Assembly: GCA_016190445.1 (NCBI GenBank)
Contig: JACPQL010000041.1
Span: forward strand, 1-64,000
DNA from: Chloroflexota bacterium
Lineage (GTDB): Bacteria; Chloroflexota; Dehalococcoidia; Lucifugimonadales; JACPQL01
Reading direction: 5' to 3'
Length of the DNA stretch: 64,000 bases
The position numbers were made by a program, and so were the translations under genes. The notes beneath the pieces were generated by a model, which did not search any database, was not told the DNA's origin, and worked only from the letters and a program-made list of their open reading frames with translations. Positions 16,740 through 25,132 of the stretch are shown piece by piece. Numbering within the stretch: position 1 is the first letter of the stretch; the number at the start of each line of letters is the position of its first letter.

Positions 16740-16919
16740 CTAGCGGCCCCGTGTCAACAATACGCCCATGGCGGGAACGGCCACTATGATGGCCAGCCCG
16801 ATGGCTATGGTGCCTATCCGGCCCACGGAGGTGAACAGCAACCCCAGCCCGCCCATCATCACCCCCACAGCCAGCAGCACCGCCACGGGAAGAAGAATGG
16901 GTAGCAGCACCCGCTCCAT
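16740..16919 (-). CDS. Small 59-residue membrane protein, divergent from the oxidase operon
   Basis: Missing from the ORF track because of its size. The minus strand reads GGAGGACTGGCC then ATG and an uninterrupted 59-codon frame: MERVLLPILLPVAVLLAVGV, then MMGGLGLLFTSVGR, then IGTIAIGLAIIVAVPAMGVL, ending TRGR. Two hydrophobic segments (about 5-29 and 35-55) are separated by a short polar turn, so it should be a two-helix hairpin protein. It is transcribed away from the caa3 oxidase genes across about 250 bp. A role as a small oxidase-associated subunit or assembly factor is inferred from position only. The stop codon lies inside a recurrent CACCACACTAG repeat end. Confidence 0.6.
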   Translation of the reverse strand: MERVLLPILLPVAVLLAVGVMMGGLGLLFTSVGRIGTIAIGLAIIVAVPAMGVLLTRGR

Positions 16920-17109
16920 TGGCCAGTCCTCCTGGGACTCCCATCACCGGACCGTCACGTTGGCCCAGGGCGTAGCACCCGGTCGGGATTATACCAGAAC
17001 CAAGCGCTGGCGCGCCTCCACTGTCACCGGCTATGATGCGGATTCACCACGTCTTGATTTTATTGCGTCGTCTTTGTATGGTGTTCGTGAAGCATGGCAC
17101 TCAACGGCC

Positions 17110-17138
17110 TTGATTCCCACTCTATCCTCGGATACACT
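17110..17138 (+). promoter_or_regulatory. Sigma70-type promoter of the cytochrome oxidase operon
   Basis: TTGATT, exactly 17 bp, then TACACT, 28 bp before the ATG of subunit II. The sequence between 16920 and 17109 shows no other clear signal. Confidence 0.7.
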
Positions 17139-17166
17139 CGTCTCCGGTCACCCGGTGGAGGGCGGC

Positions 17167-18177
17167 ATGCGCGTTAGCCTGGCCCAGTTCCTGGCCGCCG
17201 TCGCTGCCCTGGTGGTCCTCATCGGCCTAGTTCTGGCTGCTTGCACCCCTTCACACCCTCAGTCCACCTTTGATGCCTCGGGCCCGGTGGCGGGGATGGA
17301 GCGGAACGTCTTCTACTGGATCTTCTGGGCGGCGGTCTTCGTCTTCGTAACTGTGGGCGGCGTCCTGGTGTACACCTTTGTGCGCTTCCGCAATGGAGAG
17401 GGCATCCCTCGTCAGGTGCACGGTAACCGTCGCCTGGAGATAGCCTGGACCTTGGCTCCGGCGGTGGTCTTGGCCGTGGTAGCGGTGCCCATGCTCCTCA
17501 CTCTGTTTCGGGTCTCCAGTCCGCCGGCTGGTGAGGTGGCGGTGAACGTCAAGGTTGTAGCCCACCAGTGGTGGTGGGAGGTCCAGTACCCCGACCTGGA
17601 CATCGTCACGGCCAACGAGCTGCACATCCCGGTGGGCCGGGTGGTGGATGTGACCCTCACGTCCAACGACGTCATCCACAGCTTCTGGGTGCCCAAGCTG
17701 GGCGGGAAGATAGACGTCATACCTACGCGGACCACCAGCATTTGGCTCAAGGCCGACAAGTCGGGGACCTACTTTGGACAGTGCGCGGAGTTCTGCGGCA
17801 TATCCCACGGCAACATGCGCTTTCGGGTGATAGCCAAGCCCCAGGCAGAGTTCGACGCCTGGGCAGAGGCCCAGCGGGGGCCCGCGGCCCAGGTCACCGG
17901 AGAGGCGGAGAGGGGTGCGCAGTTGTTCGTCGCCAAGGGGTGCCTGGCCTGCCACACCATCCGGGGCACTTTGGCCATGGGCAAGATTGGGCCCGACCTG
18001 ACGCACGTAGGAGGCCGAACCACCATAGCTGCTGGTCTGCTGGATAACACGCCAGAGGACCTGGCCAGGTGGCTGCGGGACCCCCCGGAGGTGAAGCCGG
18101 GGGCCAACATGCCCAACCTGAAGCTGAGTGGTGAGGAGGTCTCCGCCCTGGTGGCCTACCTTCAAGCGCTGAAGTAG
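17167..18177 (+). CDS. ctaC: Cytochrome c oxidase subunit II with fused cytochrome c domain (caa3 type)
   Basis: 336 residues. A lipoprotein-like signal ends in VLAAC (about residue 20), then two membrane helices, the periplasmic cupredoxin domain and a C-terminal cytochrome c. The CuA ligands are visible: His in NDVIHSFW and the set CAEFCGISHGNM. QWWWEVQYP is the conserved aromatic electron-entry patch. The heme motif GCLACH (about 260) with a later PNLKLS Met-bearing region (GANMPNL) marks a covalently fused cytochrome c as in caa3 oxidases. The ORF track extends 133 codons too far upstream; the ATG at 17167 follows GGTGGAGGGCGG and begins the signal peptide. First gene of the oxidase operon. 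Confidence 0.95.
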   Translation: MRVSLAQFLAAVAALVVLIGLVLAACTPSHPQSTFDASGPVAGMERNVFYWIFWAAVFVFVTVGGVLVYTFVRFRNGEGIPRQVHGNRRLEIAWTLAPAVVLAVVAVPMLLTLFRVSSPPAGEVAVNVKVVAHQWWWEVQYPDLDIVTANELHIPVGRVVDVTLTSNDVIHSFWVPKLGGKIDVIPTRTTSIWLKADKSGTYFGQCAEFCGISHGNMRFRVIAKPQAEFDAWAEAQRGPAAQVTGEAERGAQLFVAKGCLACHTIRGTLAMGKIGPDLTHVGGRTTIAAGLLDNTPEDLARWLRDPPEVKPGANMPNLKLSGEEVSALVAYLQALK

Positions 18178-18264
18178 AGAGATGTGCTTAGCAGCCAGGA
18201 CGCAGGCGTGTGGGCGATATAAAATTGTATTGATACGCTTCGCAGGCGGCGGAGGCGATCAGTC

Positions 18265-20145
18265 ATGGCGACCATAGTGCAAGCGCTGAGGCGTCCCACC
18301 AGCTACACCGGGTGGTGGAGCTGGGTCACCACCGTGGACCACAAGCGTATAGGCATCCTCTATGGTGCTACCGCCATCATCTTTCTCCTCTTGGGTGGCC
18401 TTGAGGCCCTGATTATGCGCATCCAGTTGGCCCGGCCAGACCAGACGGTGGTAAGCCCAGAGGTGTTCAACCAGTTGTTCACCATGCACGGGACCACCAT
18501 GATCTTCCTGGCCATCATGCCTCTCAACGCGGCCCTCTTCAACTTCCTGGTGCCCCTGATGATAGGAGCCGGGGACGTGGCCTTCCCGCGCCTGAACGCC
18601 TTTAGCTACTGGGCGTTCCTGGGTGGTGGAATCATCCTGAACCTGAGCTGGCTCCTGGGTGGGGCTCCCAACGCCGGTTGGTTTGGCTATGCCAACCTTA
18701 CAGGGACGGCCTTCAACCCCGGTCACGGCATAGACTGGTGGGTGCTGGGGCTCCAGGTGCTGGGCATCGCCTCCTTGGCCTCCGCGTTCAACTTTATCGT
18801 CACCATCATCAACATGCGGGCGCCAGGGATGACCCTGATGCGTATGCCCGTCTTTGCGTGGATGACGCTGGTCACCTCCTTCATCATGATCTTCGCCTTT
18901 CCTGTGATCACAGTGGCGCTGGTCGAGCTGATGTTCGACCGCTTCTTGGGCACCAACTTCTTCGTCCCCTCGGCGGGAGGGGACCCCCTGCTGTGGCAGC
19001 ACCTCTTCTGGATTTTCGGTCATCCGGAGGTGTACATCCTGGTCCTGCCCCCCATGGGCATCATCTCCGAGGTCCTGCCAACCTTCTCGCGCAAGCCCCT
19101 CTTCGGCTACCCCGTGGTGGTGTTTTCTGGCATAGCAATTGGCTTCATGGGCTTTGGCGTGTGGAGCCACCACATGTTCACCGTAGGCCTGGGCCCGGTG
19201 GCCAACAGCGTGTTCGCCATCACCACCATGGCCATCGCCATACCTACGGGCGTCAAGATATTCAACTGGATAGCCACCATGTGGGGCGGCTCCCTGAACA
19301 CGAAAACGGCTCTGCTCTTTGCCGTAGGGTTCATCTTCACCTTCATGATGGGAGGCATCAGCGGGGTGATGCACTCCATGGCCTCCTCGGACTACCAGCA
19401 GCAGGACACCTACTTTGTGGTGGCCCACATTCACTACGTCCTCTTCGGCGGCTCCCTGCTCGCCCTATTCGCGGGGGCCTATTACTGGTTCCCCAAGATC
19501 ACCGGGCGCCTTCTCCACGAGGGGCTGGGCAGGCTCCACTTCTGGCTGACCATCGTGGCCCTCAACGTCACCTTCTTCCCCATGCACTTCCTGGGGCTGG
19601 ATGGGATGCCCCGGCGCATCTACACCTACGATCCCTCCATGGGCTGGGACCTGTGGAACATGGTCGCCACTATCGGGGCGTTCATGCTGGCCGTCTCCGT
19701 TCTCGTGTTCGTCTTCAACCTGGTCACCAGCCTCCGCAGGGGAGAGCGGGCGGGGAACGACCCGTGGGATGGTCGCACTCTGGAGTGGACCGTGCCCTCT
19801 CCTCCGCCGGCGCACAACTTCGACACTATCCCTGTGGTGCGCAGCCGCGATGCCTTCTGGGAAGAGAAGCACCGGCGGGCGATTGCCCCCGTGGCCGGCG
19901 GTTCCGGTCGGATGGACCCTGGTGAGGAGGGCGGCTACCGGCCTGGACATGACCCACGACATTCCACCATCCATATGCCATCGCCGTCCTATTTGCCGGT
20001 GGTGGTGGCCCTGGGCATCGTCCTGGCCGCCTACGGGCTGGTCTATCACCTGGCCCTCGCCGCCGTGGGCGGTGCCATCGCTGTGGCGGGCCTTTACGGT
20101 TGGTACATGGAGCCGGCCTCGGAGCCCGAGGACACCGGGCAGTAG
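18265..20145 (+). CDS. ctaD: Cytochrome c oxidase subunit I
   Basis: 626 residues with 12 core helices and extra C-terminal hydrophobic helices (about 560-610). Heme and copper ligands are intact: FTMHGTTM for low-spin heme a, GHPEVY (CuB His plus the cross-linked Tyr, with the A1-family Glu), SHHMF for CuB, and AHIHYVLFGG for heme a3 and heme a. The D-channel Asp is present in GAGDVAFPRLN. This is therefore an A1-type proton-pumping oxidase. It starts at ATG after GGCGGAGGCGATC, 88 bp after subunit II; a TATAAA in that gap could be a secondary promoter. The C-terminal extra helices may represent a subunit III-like fusion remnant. Confidence 0.97.
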   Translation: MATIVQALRRPTSYTGWWSWVTTVDHKRIGILYGATAIIFLLLGGLEALIMRIQLARPDQTVVSPEVFNQLFTMHGTTMIFLAIMPLNAALFNFLVPLMIGAGDVAFPRLNAFSYWAFLGGGIILNLSWLLGGAPNAGWFGYANLTGTAFNPGHGIDWWVLGLQVLGIASLASAFNFIVTIINMRAPGMTLMRMPVFAWMTLVTSFIMIFAFPVITVALVELMFDRFLGTNFFVPSAGGDPLLWQHLFWIFGHPEVYILVLPPMGIISEVLPTFSRKPLFGYPVVVFSGIAIGFMGFGVWSHHMFTVGLGPVANSVFAITTMAIAIPTGVKIFNWIATMWGGSLNTKTALLFAVGFIFTFMMGGISGVMHSMASSDYQQQDTYFVVAHIHYVLFGGSLLALFAGAYYWFPKITGRLLHEGLGRLHFWLTIVALNVTFFPMHFLGLDGMPRRIYTYDPSMGWDLWNMVATIGAFMLAVSVLVFVFNLVTSLRRGERAGNDPWDGRTLEWTVPSPPPAHNFDTIPVVRSRDAFWEEKHRRAIAPVAGGSGRMDPGEEGGYRPGHDPRHSTIHMPSPSYLPVVVALGIVLAAYGLVYHLALAAVGGAIAVAGLYGWYMEPASEPEDTGQ

Positions 20146-20165
20146 CTAGAGGGAGGAAAGGCGCT

Positions 20166-20783
20166 TTGCAACAAACATGGGTCGGTGGCCACCAGGTGCC
20201 GCACCCAGAGACCGCCACCGGTCTGGACCACAGGAAGGTCCTGATGTGGGTATTTCTGGGCTCCGAGTGCATGTTCTTCGGGAGCCTTATTGCCACCTAC
20301 CTGGTGTACGCAGGGCGTAGCGTGGTGGGTCCCTTTCCCAAGGAGATACTCGACATACCTGTCACGTCGGTCAGCACCTTTGTCCTGCTAACGAGCAGTT
20401 TGATGATGGTGCTGGCCCTGGCGGCCATAAGCCGCGGCGACGTCAGAGGCTTCAGGGTGTGGCTGCTGGCCACGGCCCTGATGGGCGCGACCTTCCTGGG
20501 GTTCCAGGTCTTTGAGTTCAACCACTTTGTCCATCAGGGGCTCACTCCCCGCACCAATCTATTTGGCACCACCTTCTTCACCCTGACGGGTTTCCACGGC
20601 GCCCACGTGACAGTAGGAGTTGTCTGGCTGCTCTCCCTGGTGGGGCTCTCCTTCCGCAAGGGCCACGTGACCCAGGAGAACAGCCTCAAGGTAGAGTTGG
20701 CCGGGCTGTACTGGCACTTCGTGGACATAGTCTGGATTGTCATCTTCACCCTGGTCTATCTCATTGGGGTGACGACTGGGTAG
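20166..20783 (+). CDS. ctaE: Cytochrome c oxidase subunit III
   Basis: 205 residues with about five membrane helices, short compared with the seven-helix form and typical of caa3 and quinol-oxidase-like subunits. Motifs LMWVFLGSECMFFGSL, NHFVHQGL, TGFHGAHV and YWHFVDIVWIVIF are diagnostic. The start is TTG at 20166, following GGGAGGAAAGG and 20 bp after the subunit I stop; the ORF track start lies inside subunit I. Subunit III stabilises the oxidase and proton uptake to the D channel. Part of the oxidase operon. Confidence 0.95.
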   Translation: MQQTWVGGHQVPHPETATGLDHRKVLMWVFLGSECMFFGSLIATYLVYAGRSVVGPFPKEILDIPVTSVSTFVLLTSSLMMVLALAAISRGDVRGFRVWLLATALMGATFLGFQVFEFNHFVHQGLTPRTNLFGTTFFTLTGFHGAHVTVGVVWLLSLVGLSFRKGHVTQENSLKVELAGLYWHFVDIVWIVIFTLVYLIGVTTG

Positions 20784-20788
20784 AGTTC

Positions 20789-21115
20789 ATGGACAGGGAG
20801 AGGTCACCCATACGCGGAGCGGTGAAGCCCCGGGAGAGGGCCCATCCGACGCCCCTCACCTATGTGAAGGTCGGCACGACGCTGGCCGTGGTGACGGTGG
20901 TGGAGGTGGGCGTGTTCTATTTACACGCAATGCGGCCGGTCATCATCCCCGTCTTCATCGTGCTATCGGCGGTCAAGTTCGTCCTGGTTGCCATGTTCTA
21001 CATGCACCTGAAGTTTGATAGCCGCCTCTTCTCCGGTCTCTTTGTGGGCGGCCTCATGCTGGCGACGGCCATCATTCTGGCGCTGCTGGCCCTCTTCGCC
21101 GTTTTTACCGGGTGA
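20789..21115 (+). CDS. Cytochrome c oxidase subunit IV (prokaryotic COX4 type)
   Basis: 108 residues with three membrane helices. HPTPLTYVKVG, then YLHAMRPVIIPVFIVLSAVKFVLVAMFYMHLKFD, is the typical COX4_pro/CyoD-like pattern. The subunit assists CuB binding and assembly. It starts 5 bp after subunit III, in the expected operon position. Confidence 0.9.
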   Translation: MDRERSPIRGAVKPRERAHPTPLTYVKVGTTLAVVTVVEVGVFYLHAMRPVIIPVFIVLSAVKFVLVAMFYMHLKFDSRLFSGLFVGGLMLATAIILALLALFAVFTG

Positions 21116-21142
21116 GAGCGCATCGCAAGTGGGGGTGGGCTG

Positions 21143-21979
21143 GTGGGTATTTGGCTGACAGGGTGGCACTGGCACGCAGACCAGGTCACCGGGATAGGGC
21201 TCCTATTGGCGGCATACCTCTGGGGAGTCGGGCCCCTGCGCCGCCGATACAGATGGGCGAAGAGGGTGGAGATCAGGCGAGTCGCCGCCTTCCTCAGCGC
21301 GCTCGTCGTTCTCTTCGTGGCTATCGCCTCGCCCATCCACGTGGTGGCGGAGCAGCTTTTCAGCTTCCACATGCTCCAGCACGTGCTGCTGGTCCTGGGC
21401 GTGGCCCCTCTGCTACTGGTGGGAACTCCGGGGTGGCTGCTCCGCCCGCTGCTCCGCTTTGGCCCCCTTCTGCACGTGGCACGTCTTGTCACCCATCCCG
21501 TGGTGGCCTTCGGCCTCTTCAGCGCTGTATTTGCTCTTTGGCACGTACCTGCCCTTTATGACCTCGCCACGGCGGTCGAGGCGGTCCACATCTGGGAGCA
21601 CATGGCCTTTCTGGTCACAGGGGTGATGGTCTGGTGGCCCATCATGGGCCCCTTGCCCGAGCTGCACCGGCTCTCCGATCCCGGACAGATGCTTTACCTG
21701 GTCATTCTTTCCGTCTCCCAGACCCCTCTCTTCGCCTTCATAACCTTCTCGGGGCACGTGCTCTACCCCTGGTATGCCGGCGGGCCCCGGCTGTGGGGCC
21801 TCTCCGCCCTGGCTGACCAGCAGCTAAGCGGAGTCATCATGAAGGTCCCGTTCCTGGTAGCCTTTGTGACACTCCTGGCTGTGGTATTCTTCCGGTGGTT
21901 CAGCCGTGAGGAGGAGGCTGCCAAAGAGGATGGGAGGGAACAGCCCGGGCCTGTGGGGAACACCACTTCTGCACGTTGA
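21143..21979 (+). CDS. ctaG: caa3-type oxidase assembly factor CtaG
   Basis: 278 residues with about seven helices. The Caa3_CtaG family is recognised from SFHMLQHVLLVLGVAPLLLVG (about residues 73-93), WHVPALYDLA, WEHMAFLVTGVMVWWPI and LYPWYAG, with many conserved His residues on the outer side. The family is needed for assembly of caa3 oxidase, probably by delivering copper; it is not homologous to Cox11, which shares the name. GTG start after GGGGGTGGGC, 27 bp after subunit IV. Confidence 0.92.
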   Translation: MGIWLTGWHWHADQVTGIGLLLAAYLWGVGPLRRRYRWAKRVEIRRVAAFLSALVVLFVAIASPIHVVAEQLFSFHMLQHVLLVLGVAPLLLVGTPGWLLRPLLRFGPLLHVARLVTHPVVAFGLFSAVFALWHVPALYDLATAVEAVHIWEHMAFLVTGVMVWWPIMGPLPELHRLSDPGQMLYLVILSVSQTPLFAFITFSGHVLYPWYAGGPRLWGLSALADQQLSGVIMKVPFLVAFVTLLAVVFFRWFSREEEAAKEDGREQPGPVGNTTSAR

Positions 21980-22036
21980 TTCCAACCAGGATCAGCCTGC
22001 GGCCGTCTGGACGTTCACTCTGGTACGAGGTCCGAC

Positions 22037-23803
22037 TTGCTGAAGCGACTGTATGTGCCCACGGCCTGGGCCGTTCTGGCCAGCGCGCTCCTGGCCATCA
22101 TTGTAGGCGGCGTGGTGCGGGTAACCGGCTCGGGCCTGGGCTGCCCCGACTGGCCGCTGTGCCACGGGCGCATCATACCCCCCGCCGACCTGGGCGCATG
22201 GCTGGAGTACTCTCACCGCGTGGCTGCCGCCGCCACCGGTGTCCTCACGGTCCTTCTGGCCATGGCTGCCTTTAGTCGGTACCGCTGGGGGGACAAAATC
22301 CTCTACCTGGTCCTGGCGGCGCCGGCGCTGCTTCTCCTCCAGGTGGCCCTGGGGGCGCTCAACGTTCTCTGGGAACTGCCGCCGCCGGTGGGCCTGGTCC
22401 ATACCGGTGTGGCCATGGCCTTTGTGGGTTTGCTGGCTGTAGTGGCGGTGAGCACCGCCGGGCCGGTGAAGTGGCAGGCGGCCATTGCCCAGGGTCCGCG
22501 GGCCACTACCTACCGCTGGGTGATGGTGGGCTTGGGGCTGGCCACCTTCCTGCTCATCCTCTCCGGCGCCTACGCCACCCGCACCAACGCCTCTCTTGCC
22601 TGCCTGGGTTACCCCCTTTGCGGAAGGGTTGCCCAAATGGGAGAACCCCAGTGGGTCAGCATGATTCACCGGGGGATGACCGCTCTGGTGGCCCTTGTGA
22701 TGTTGGGTGCGGTGGGGGTGGCTTGGGCCCTGCGCCGGCGGGTTGTCTTGACCCTCACTGTGCTTCTGGCCGGACTGCTGGCGGTGCAGACGGGGTTGGG
22801 AGCGACTAACGTGCTTCTGCTTCTTCCCGCCTGGTCCCGAGGTGCCCACCTGGCGGTGGCGGCCCTGTTCTTTGCTGCGGTGATGCTTCTTCTGGGAGTG
22901 CTGTGGCGCGGAGCTTCGGGTGAAAAGGCATTCCCTGGCCTGAGGCGACTGGTGAGGAGCCACGTTGGCCTTACCAAGCCCAGGATCATAGTGCTGCTGC
23001 TCATTACCACCCTGGCGGGTATGCTGGCCGCGGCGGGTGCAGCGGTGCCCTGGGATGTGACGCTGGCCACCCTGGCCGGTGGCTTCCTTTGCGCTGGCGG
23101 CGCAGGGACCATCAACTCTTACCTGGACAGGGAGCGGGACCTGGTGATGGCGCGCACCAGCCGCCGACCCCTCCCAGCGGGAGAGGTGAGCCCCAGGGTG
23201 GCGCTGGTCTTCGGCATAGCCATATCACTCCTCTCCGTCCCCTTGTTCCTGTACGTCAACACCCTGACCGCCATCCTGGCCGCCATCGCCTGGCTGTACT
23301 ACGTATTCCTGTACAGTATGTACCTGAAGGGGCGCACCACTCAGAACATTGTCATCGGGGGGGCTGCGGGGGCCTTCCCACCACTCATAGGGTGGGTGGC
23401 GGTCAGAGGCGTGCTGGACCTTTCAGGCGTGTTCCTGTTCCTCATTGTGTTCTTGTGGACACCGCCCCACGCCTGGGCGCTGGCGATGCTGGCCAAGGAC
23501 GACTACCGGAAGGTCAAGATTCCGATGCTGCCGGTGGTGCGGGGAGAGGCGGAGACGAGCCGCCAGATCCTTCTCTACGGCGTTGCCCTTCTGGTGGTGA
23601 CGCTGGCCCCTGCGGTGCTGGGCCTCTTCGGGGCCCTCTACCTCGCGGTGGCTGTTCTGCTGGGAGGTTTCTTGCTGGCCCTGGCTCTCAGGCTGTACCG
23701 CTCGCCCGACCGCGTGTGGGCATCCCGCCTGTACCGGTACTCCACGGTCTACCTGGGGTTGCTGTTCCTGGCCCTGGTCTTGGACCGCACCCTGATGAGC
23801 TAG
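22037..23803 (+). CDS. Fused heme A synthase and heme O synthase (CtaA-CtaB)
   Basis: 588 residues. Residues 1 to about 300 are heme A synthase (eight-helix type): GGVVRVTGSGLGCPDWPLC, then the heme-ligand His in YSHRVAA, HTGVAMAF, IHRGMTAL and GAHLAVAA. Residues 305-588 are the UbiA-family protoheme farnesyltransferase: LTKPRIIVLL, the prenyl-diphosphate site NSYLDRERDLVMARTSRRPLP, and KDDYRKVKIPMLP. One chain would thus farnesylate heme b to heme o and oxidise it to heme a for the oxidase encoded upstream. Such fusions are known in other caa3-bearing lineages. TTG start after ACGAGG. Last gene of the oxidase operon; two R3-type repeats follow. Confidence 0.93.
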   Translation: MLKRLYVPTAWAVLASALLAIIVGGVVRVTGSGLGCPDWPLCHGRIIPPADLGAWLEYSHRVAAAATGVLTVLLAMAAFSRYRWGDKILYLVLAAPALLLLQVALGALNVLWELPPPVGLVHTGVAMAFVGLLAVVAVSTAGPVKWQAAIAQGPRATTYRWVMVGLGLATFLLILSGAYATRTNASLACLGYPLCGRVAQMGEPQWVSMIHRGMTALVALVMLGAVGVAWALRRRVVLTLTVLLAGLLAVQTGLGATNVLLLLPAWSRGAHLAVAALFFAAVMLLLGVLWRGASGEKAFPGLRRLVRSHVGLTKPRIIVLLLITTLAGMLAAAGAAVPWDVTLATLAGGFLCAGGAGTINSYLDRERDLVMARTSRRPLPAGEVSPRVALVFGIAISLLSVPLFLYVNTLTAILAAIAWLYYVFLYSMYLKGRTTQNIVIGGAAGAFPPLIGWVAVRGVLDLSGVFLFLIVFLWTPPHAWALAMLAKDDYRKVKIPMLPVVRGEAETSRQILLYGVALLVVTLAPAVLGLFGALYLAVAVLLGGFLLALALRLYRSPDRVWASRLYRYSTVYLGLLFLALVLDRTLMS

Positions 23804-23804
23804 G

Positions 23805-24172
23805 AACCCTCACCCCCTGTATCCCCCGCTCCCTTACCAAGGGAGCGGGGGCAGGAAGTAAGGAAGCTGGGGGATACCCCCAGACCCCCAGGCAAGGGGG
23901 CTCCGCCCCCTTACCAATCCCCCTGAACTATGCAGTGAAACTCTGAGATACTACACTAGGGGGTGTTCGGGAAAACCCTCACCCCCTGTATCCCCCGCTC
24001 CCTTACCAAGGGAGCGGGGGCAGGAATTAAGGAAGCTGGGGGATACCCCCAGACCCCCAGGCAAGGGGGCTCCGCCCCCTTACCAATCCCCCGGAACTAT
24101 GCAGTGAAACTCTGAGATACCACACTAGGGGGTGTTCGGGAAAACCCTCACCCCCTGTATCCCCCGCTCCCG
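23805..24172 (+). repeat. 169-bp tandem repeat, two full copies plus a partial third
   Basis: Units starting at 23807, 23976 and 24145 have an exact 169-bp period. Copies 1 and 2 differ at only three positions I could see (GAAGTAAGG/GAATTAAGG, CCCTGAAC/CCCGGAAC, TACTAC/TACCAC). The third breaks off after about 30 bp. Each holds the hairpin-rich CTCACCCCCTGT...AAGGGAGCGGGGG repeat found also at 48850 and 63198. Non-coding. Confidence 0.9.
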
Positions 24173-24204
24173 CACACGGGCTTTGCCCCAAAACTGTCAC
24201 TACT

Positions 24205-24460
24205 GTGAGAATAGGCCTGGCGGGCCTGGGATGTCATGCTGAGGAGGTGGTTGGACTCCTTCGCCTGGAACACCGATTGCCGACGAAGTCCCGACTCCGT
24301 CGAGGACTCGCGACAGAGTCGGAGCATCTGGGGCGGCGGCATTTTCACTCTTCGTGGTGGCCATCACAAAGGGGGCACGGACGATTCTGACGAGTCCGGA
24401 TGACATCGGAATGGGGCGGCTGGGATAAGAACAGGGCAACCCCACCGCCCCAGACCCTTC
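24205..24460 (+). repeat. Second copy of the TGTCATGCTGAGG repeat
   Basis: TGTCATGCTGAGG at 24232 through GGAGCATCTGGGG at about 24334 closely matches 5858-5962. It has the same internal CCGACTCCGTCGAGGACTCG stretch. No gene is present between the tandem repeat and 24520. Confidence 0.7.
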
Positions 24461-24519
24461 GGGTGACATGTGAAGCGGAAAAGGCCTGTAGACGGCCTCA
24501 GCCAAGTGCCGGCGGGACG

Positions 24520-25122
24520 CTAAGAGGGGCGGCTTCTGAGGGACCTGCCAGGTGAGGCCGCCAGGGTAGAGGGCAGCCGGTGCAGGAGTTCCTTGAGCCG
24601 GCCAATGCCTGGCAGGGGGGGCATGGGGCCTATGTGGCGCACCTTGAGCCGGATGAAGACAGGGCCCCGAACACTCAGTACCTCGTCCAGGGTGGTGGCA
24701 AGCTCCTCCAGGTTGTCGAAATCGTACACAGCGGGGTAGCCGGCGGCCTTAGCCATGGCGGCCAGGTTGGCCTTCTCTCCCCCGGGAACTGGAATGTCCC
24801 CGATGCTGGTGTAGGCGCCGTCGTCAAAGACGAAGTGGGCCAGGTTGGTGGGCGCCTTGTTGGCGATGGTGACCAGTGTGCCCAGGTTCATCAACAGGGA
24901 GCCGTCGCCGTCCAGCACCAGCACCTGACGGTCGGGGGCGGCCAGGGCCAGCCCCAGGCCCAGGGAGGAGGCCTTGCCCATGCACCCTGTCAGGGGCACG
25001 TCCAACTCTGGCCGCTCGCTGATGGTCGTCCATAGCCGGAGGGCGCTCATTGTGGCCACCACCAGCGCCTCGCCGCGTCTCTGGCTGATGGCCCGCGCCG
25101 CGTCCTGCGAGTTGATGACCAT
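24520..25122 (-). CDS. Thiamine-diphosphate enzyme, PP-domain (beta-type) subunit, paralogue 3
   Basis: 200 residues, one thiamine-diphosphate-binding PP domain. MGKASSLGLGLALAAP (about 58-73) precedes the TPP/metal motif GDGSLLMNLGTLVTIANKAP. Distinctively, the metal-ligand Asn found in its paralogues (MANGAY, VQNGMY) is Asp here (FDDGAY). The family matches the ComE subunit of sulfopyruvate decarboxylase and phosphonopyruvate-decarboxylase-like enzymes. The ATG at 25122 follows GGGGGCGAG; earlier codons in the track ORF overlap the upstream gene. It is the last gene of a four-gene minus-strand operon with one PYR subunit (26333-26836) and two further PP paralogues. It is more diverged than the other two and has a Pro/Arg-rich tail. 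Confidence 0.85.
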   Translation of the reverse strand: MVINSQDAARAISQRRGEALVVATMSALRLWTTISERPELDVPLTGCMGKASSLGLGLALAAPDRQVLVLDGDGSLLMNLGTLVTIANKAPTNLAHFVFDDGAYTSIGDIPVPGGEKANLAAMAKAAGYPAVYDFDNLEELATTLDEVLSVRGPVFIRLKVRHIGPMPPLPGIGRLKELLHRLPSTLAASPGRSLRSRPS

Positions 25123-25132
25123 TCTCGCCCCC

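Noticed and set aside
16567-16947. 126-residue minus-strand ORF over the small membrane gene region
   Set aside because: Different frame from the hydrophobic 59-residue frame, and it runs through repeat DNA.
18259-19434. 391-residue minus-strand ORF opposite ctaD
   Set aside because: His/Gly/Asp-rich antisense translation of subunit I.
23805-24172. Possible CRISPR array
   Set aside because: Two full 169-bp units in tandem with no spacers and no cas genes; an ordinary tandem repeat.
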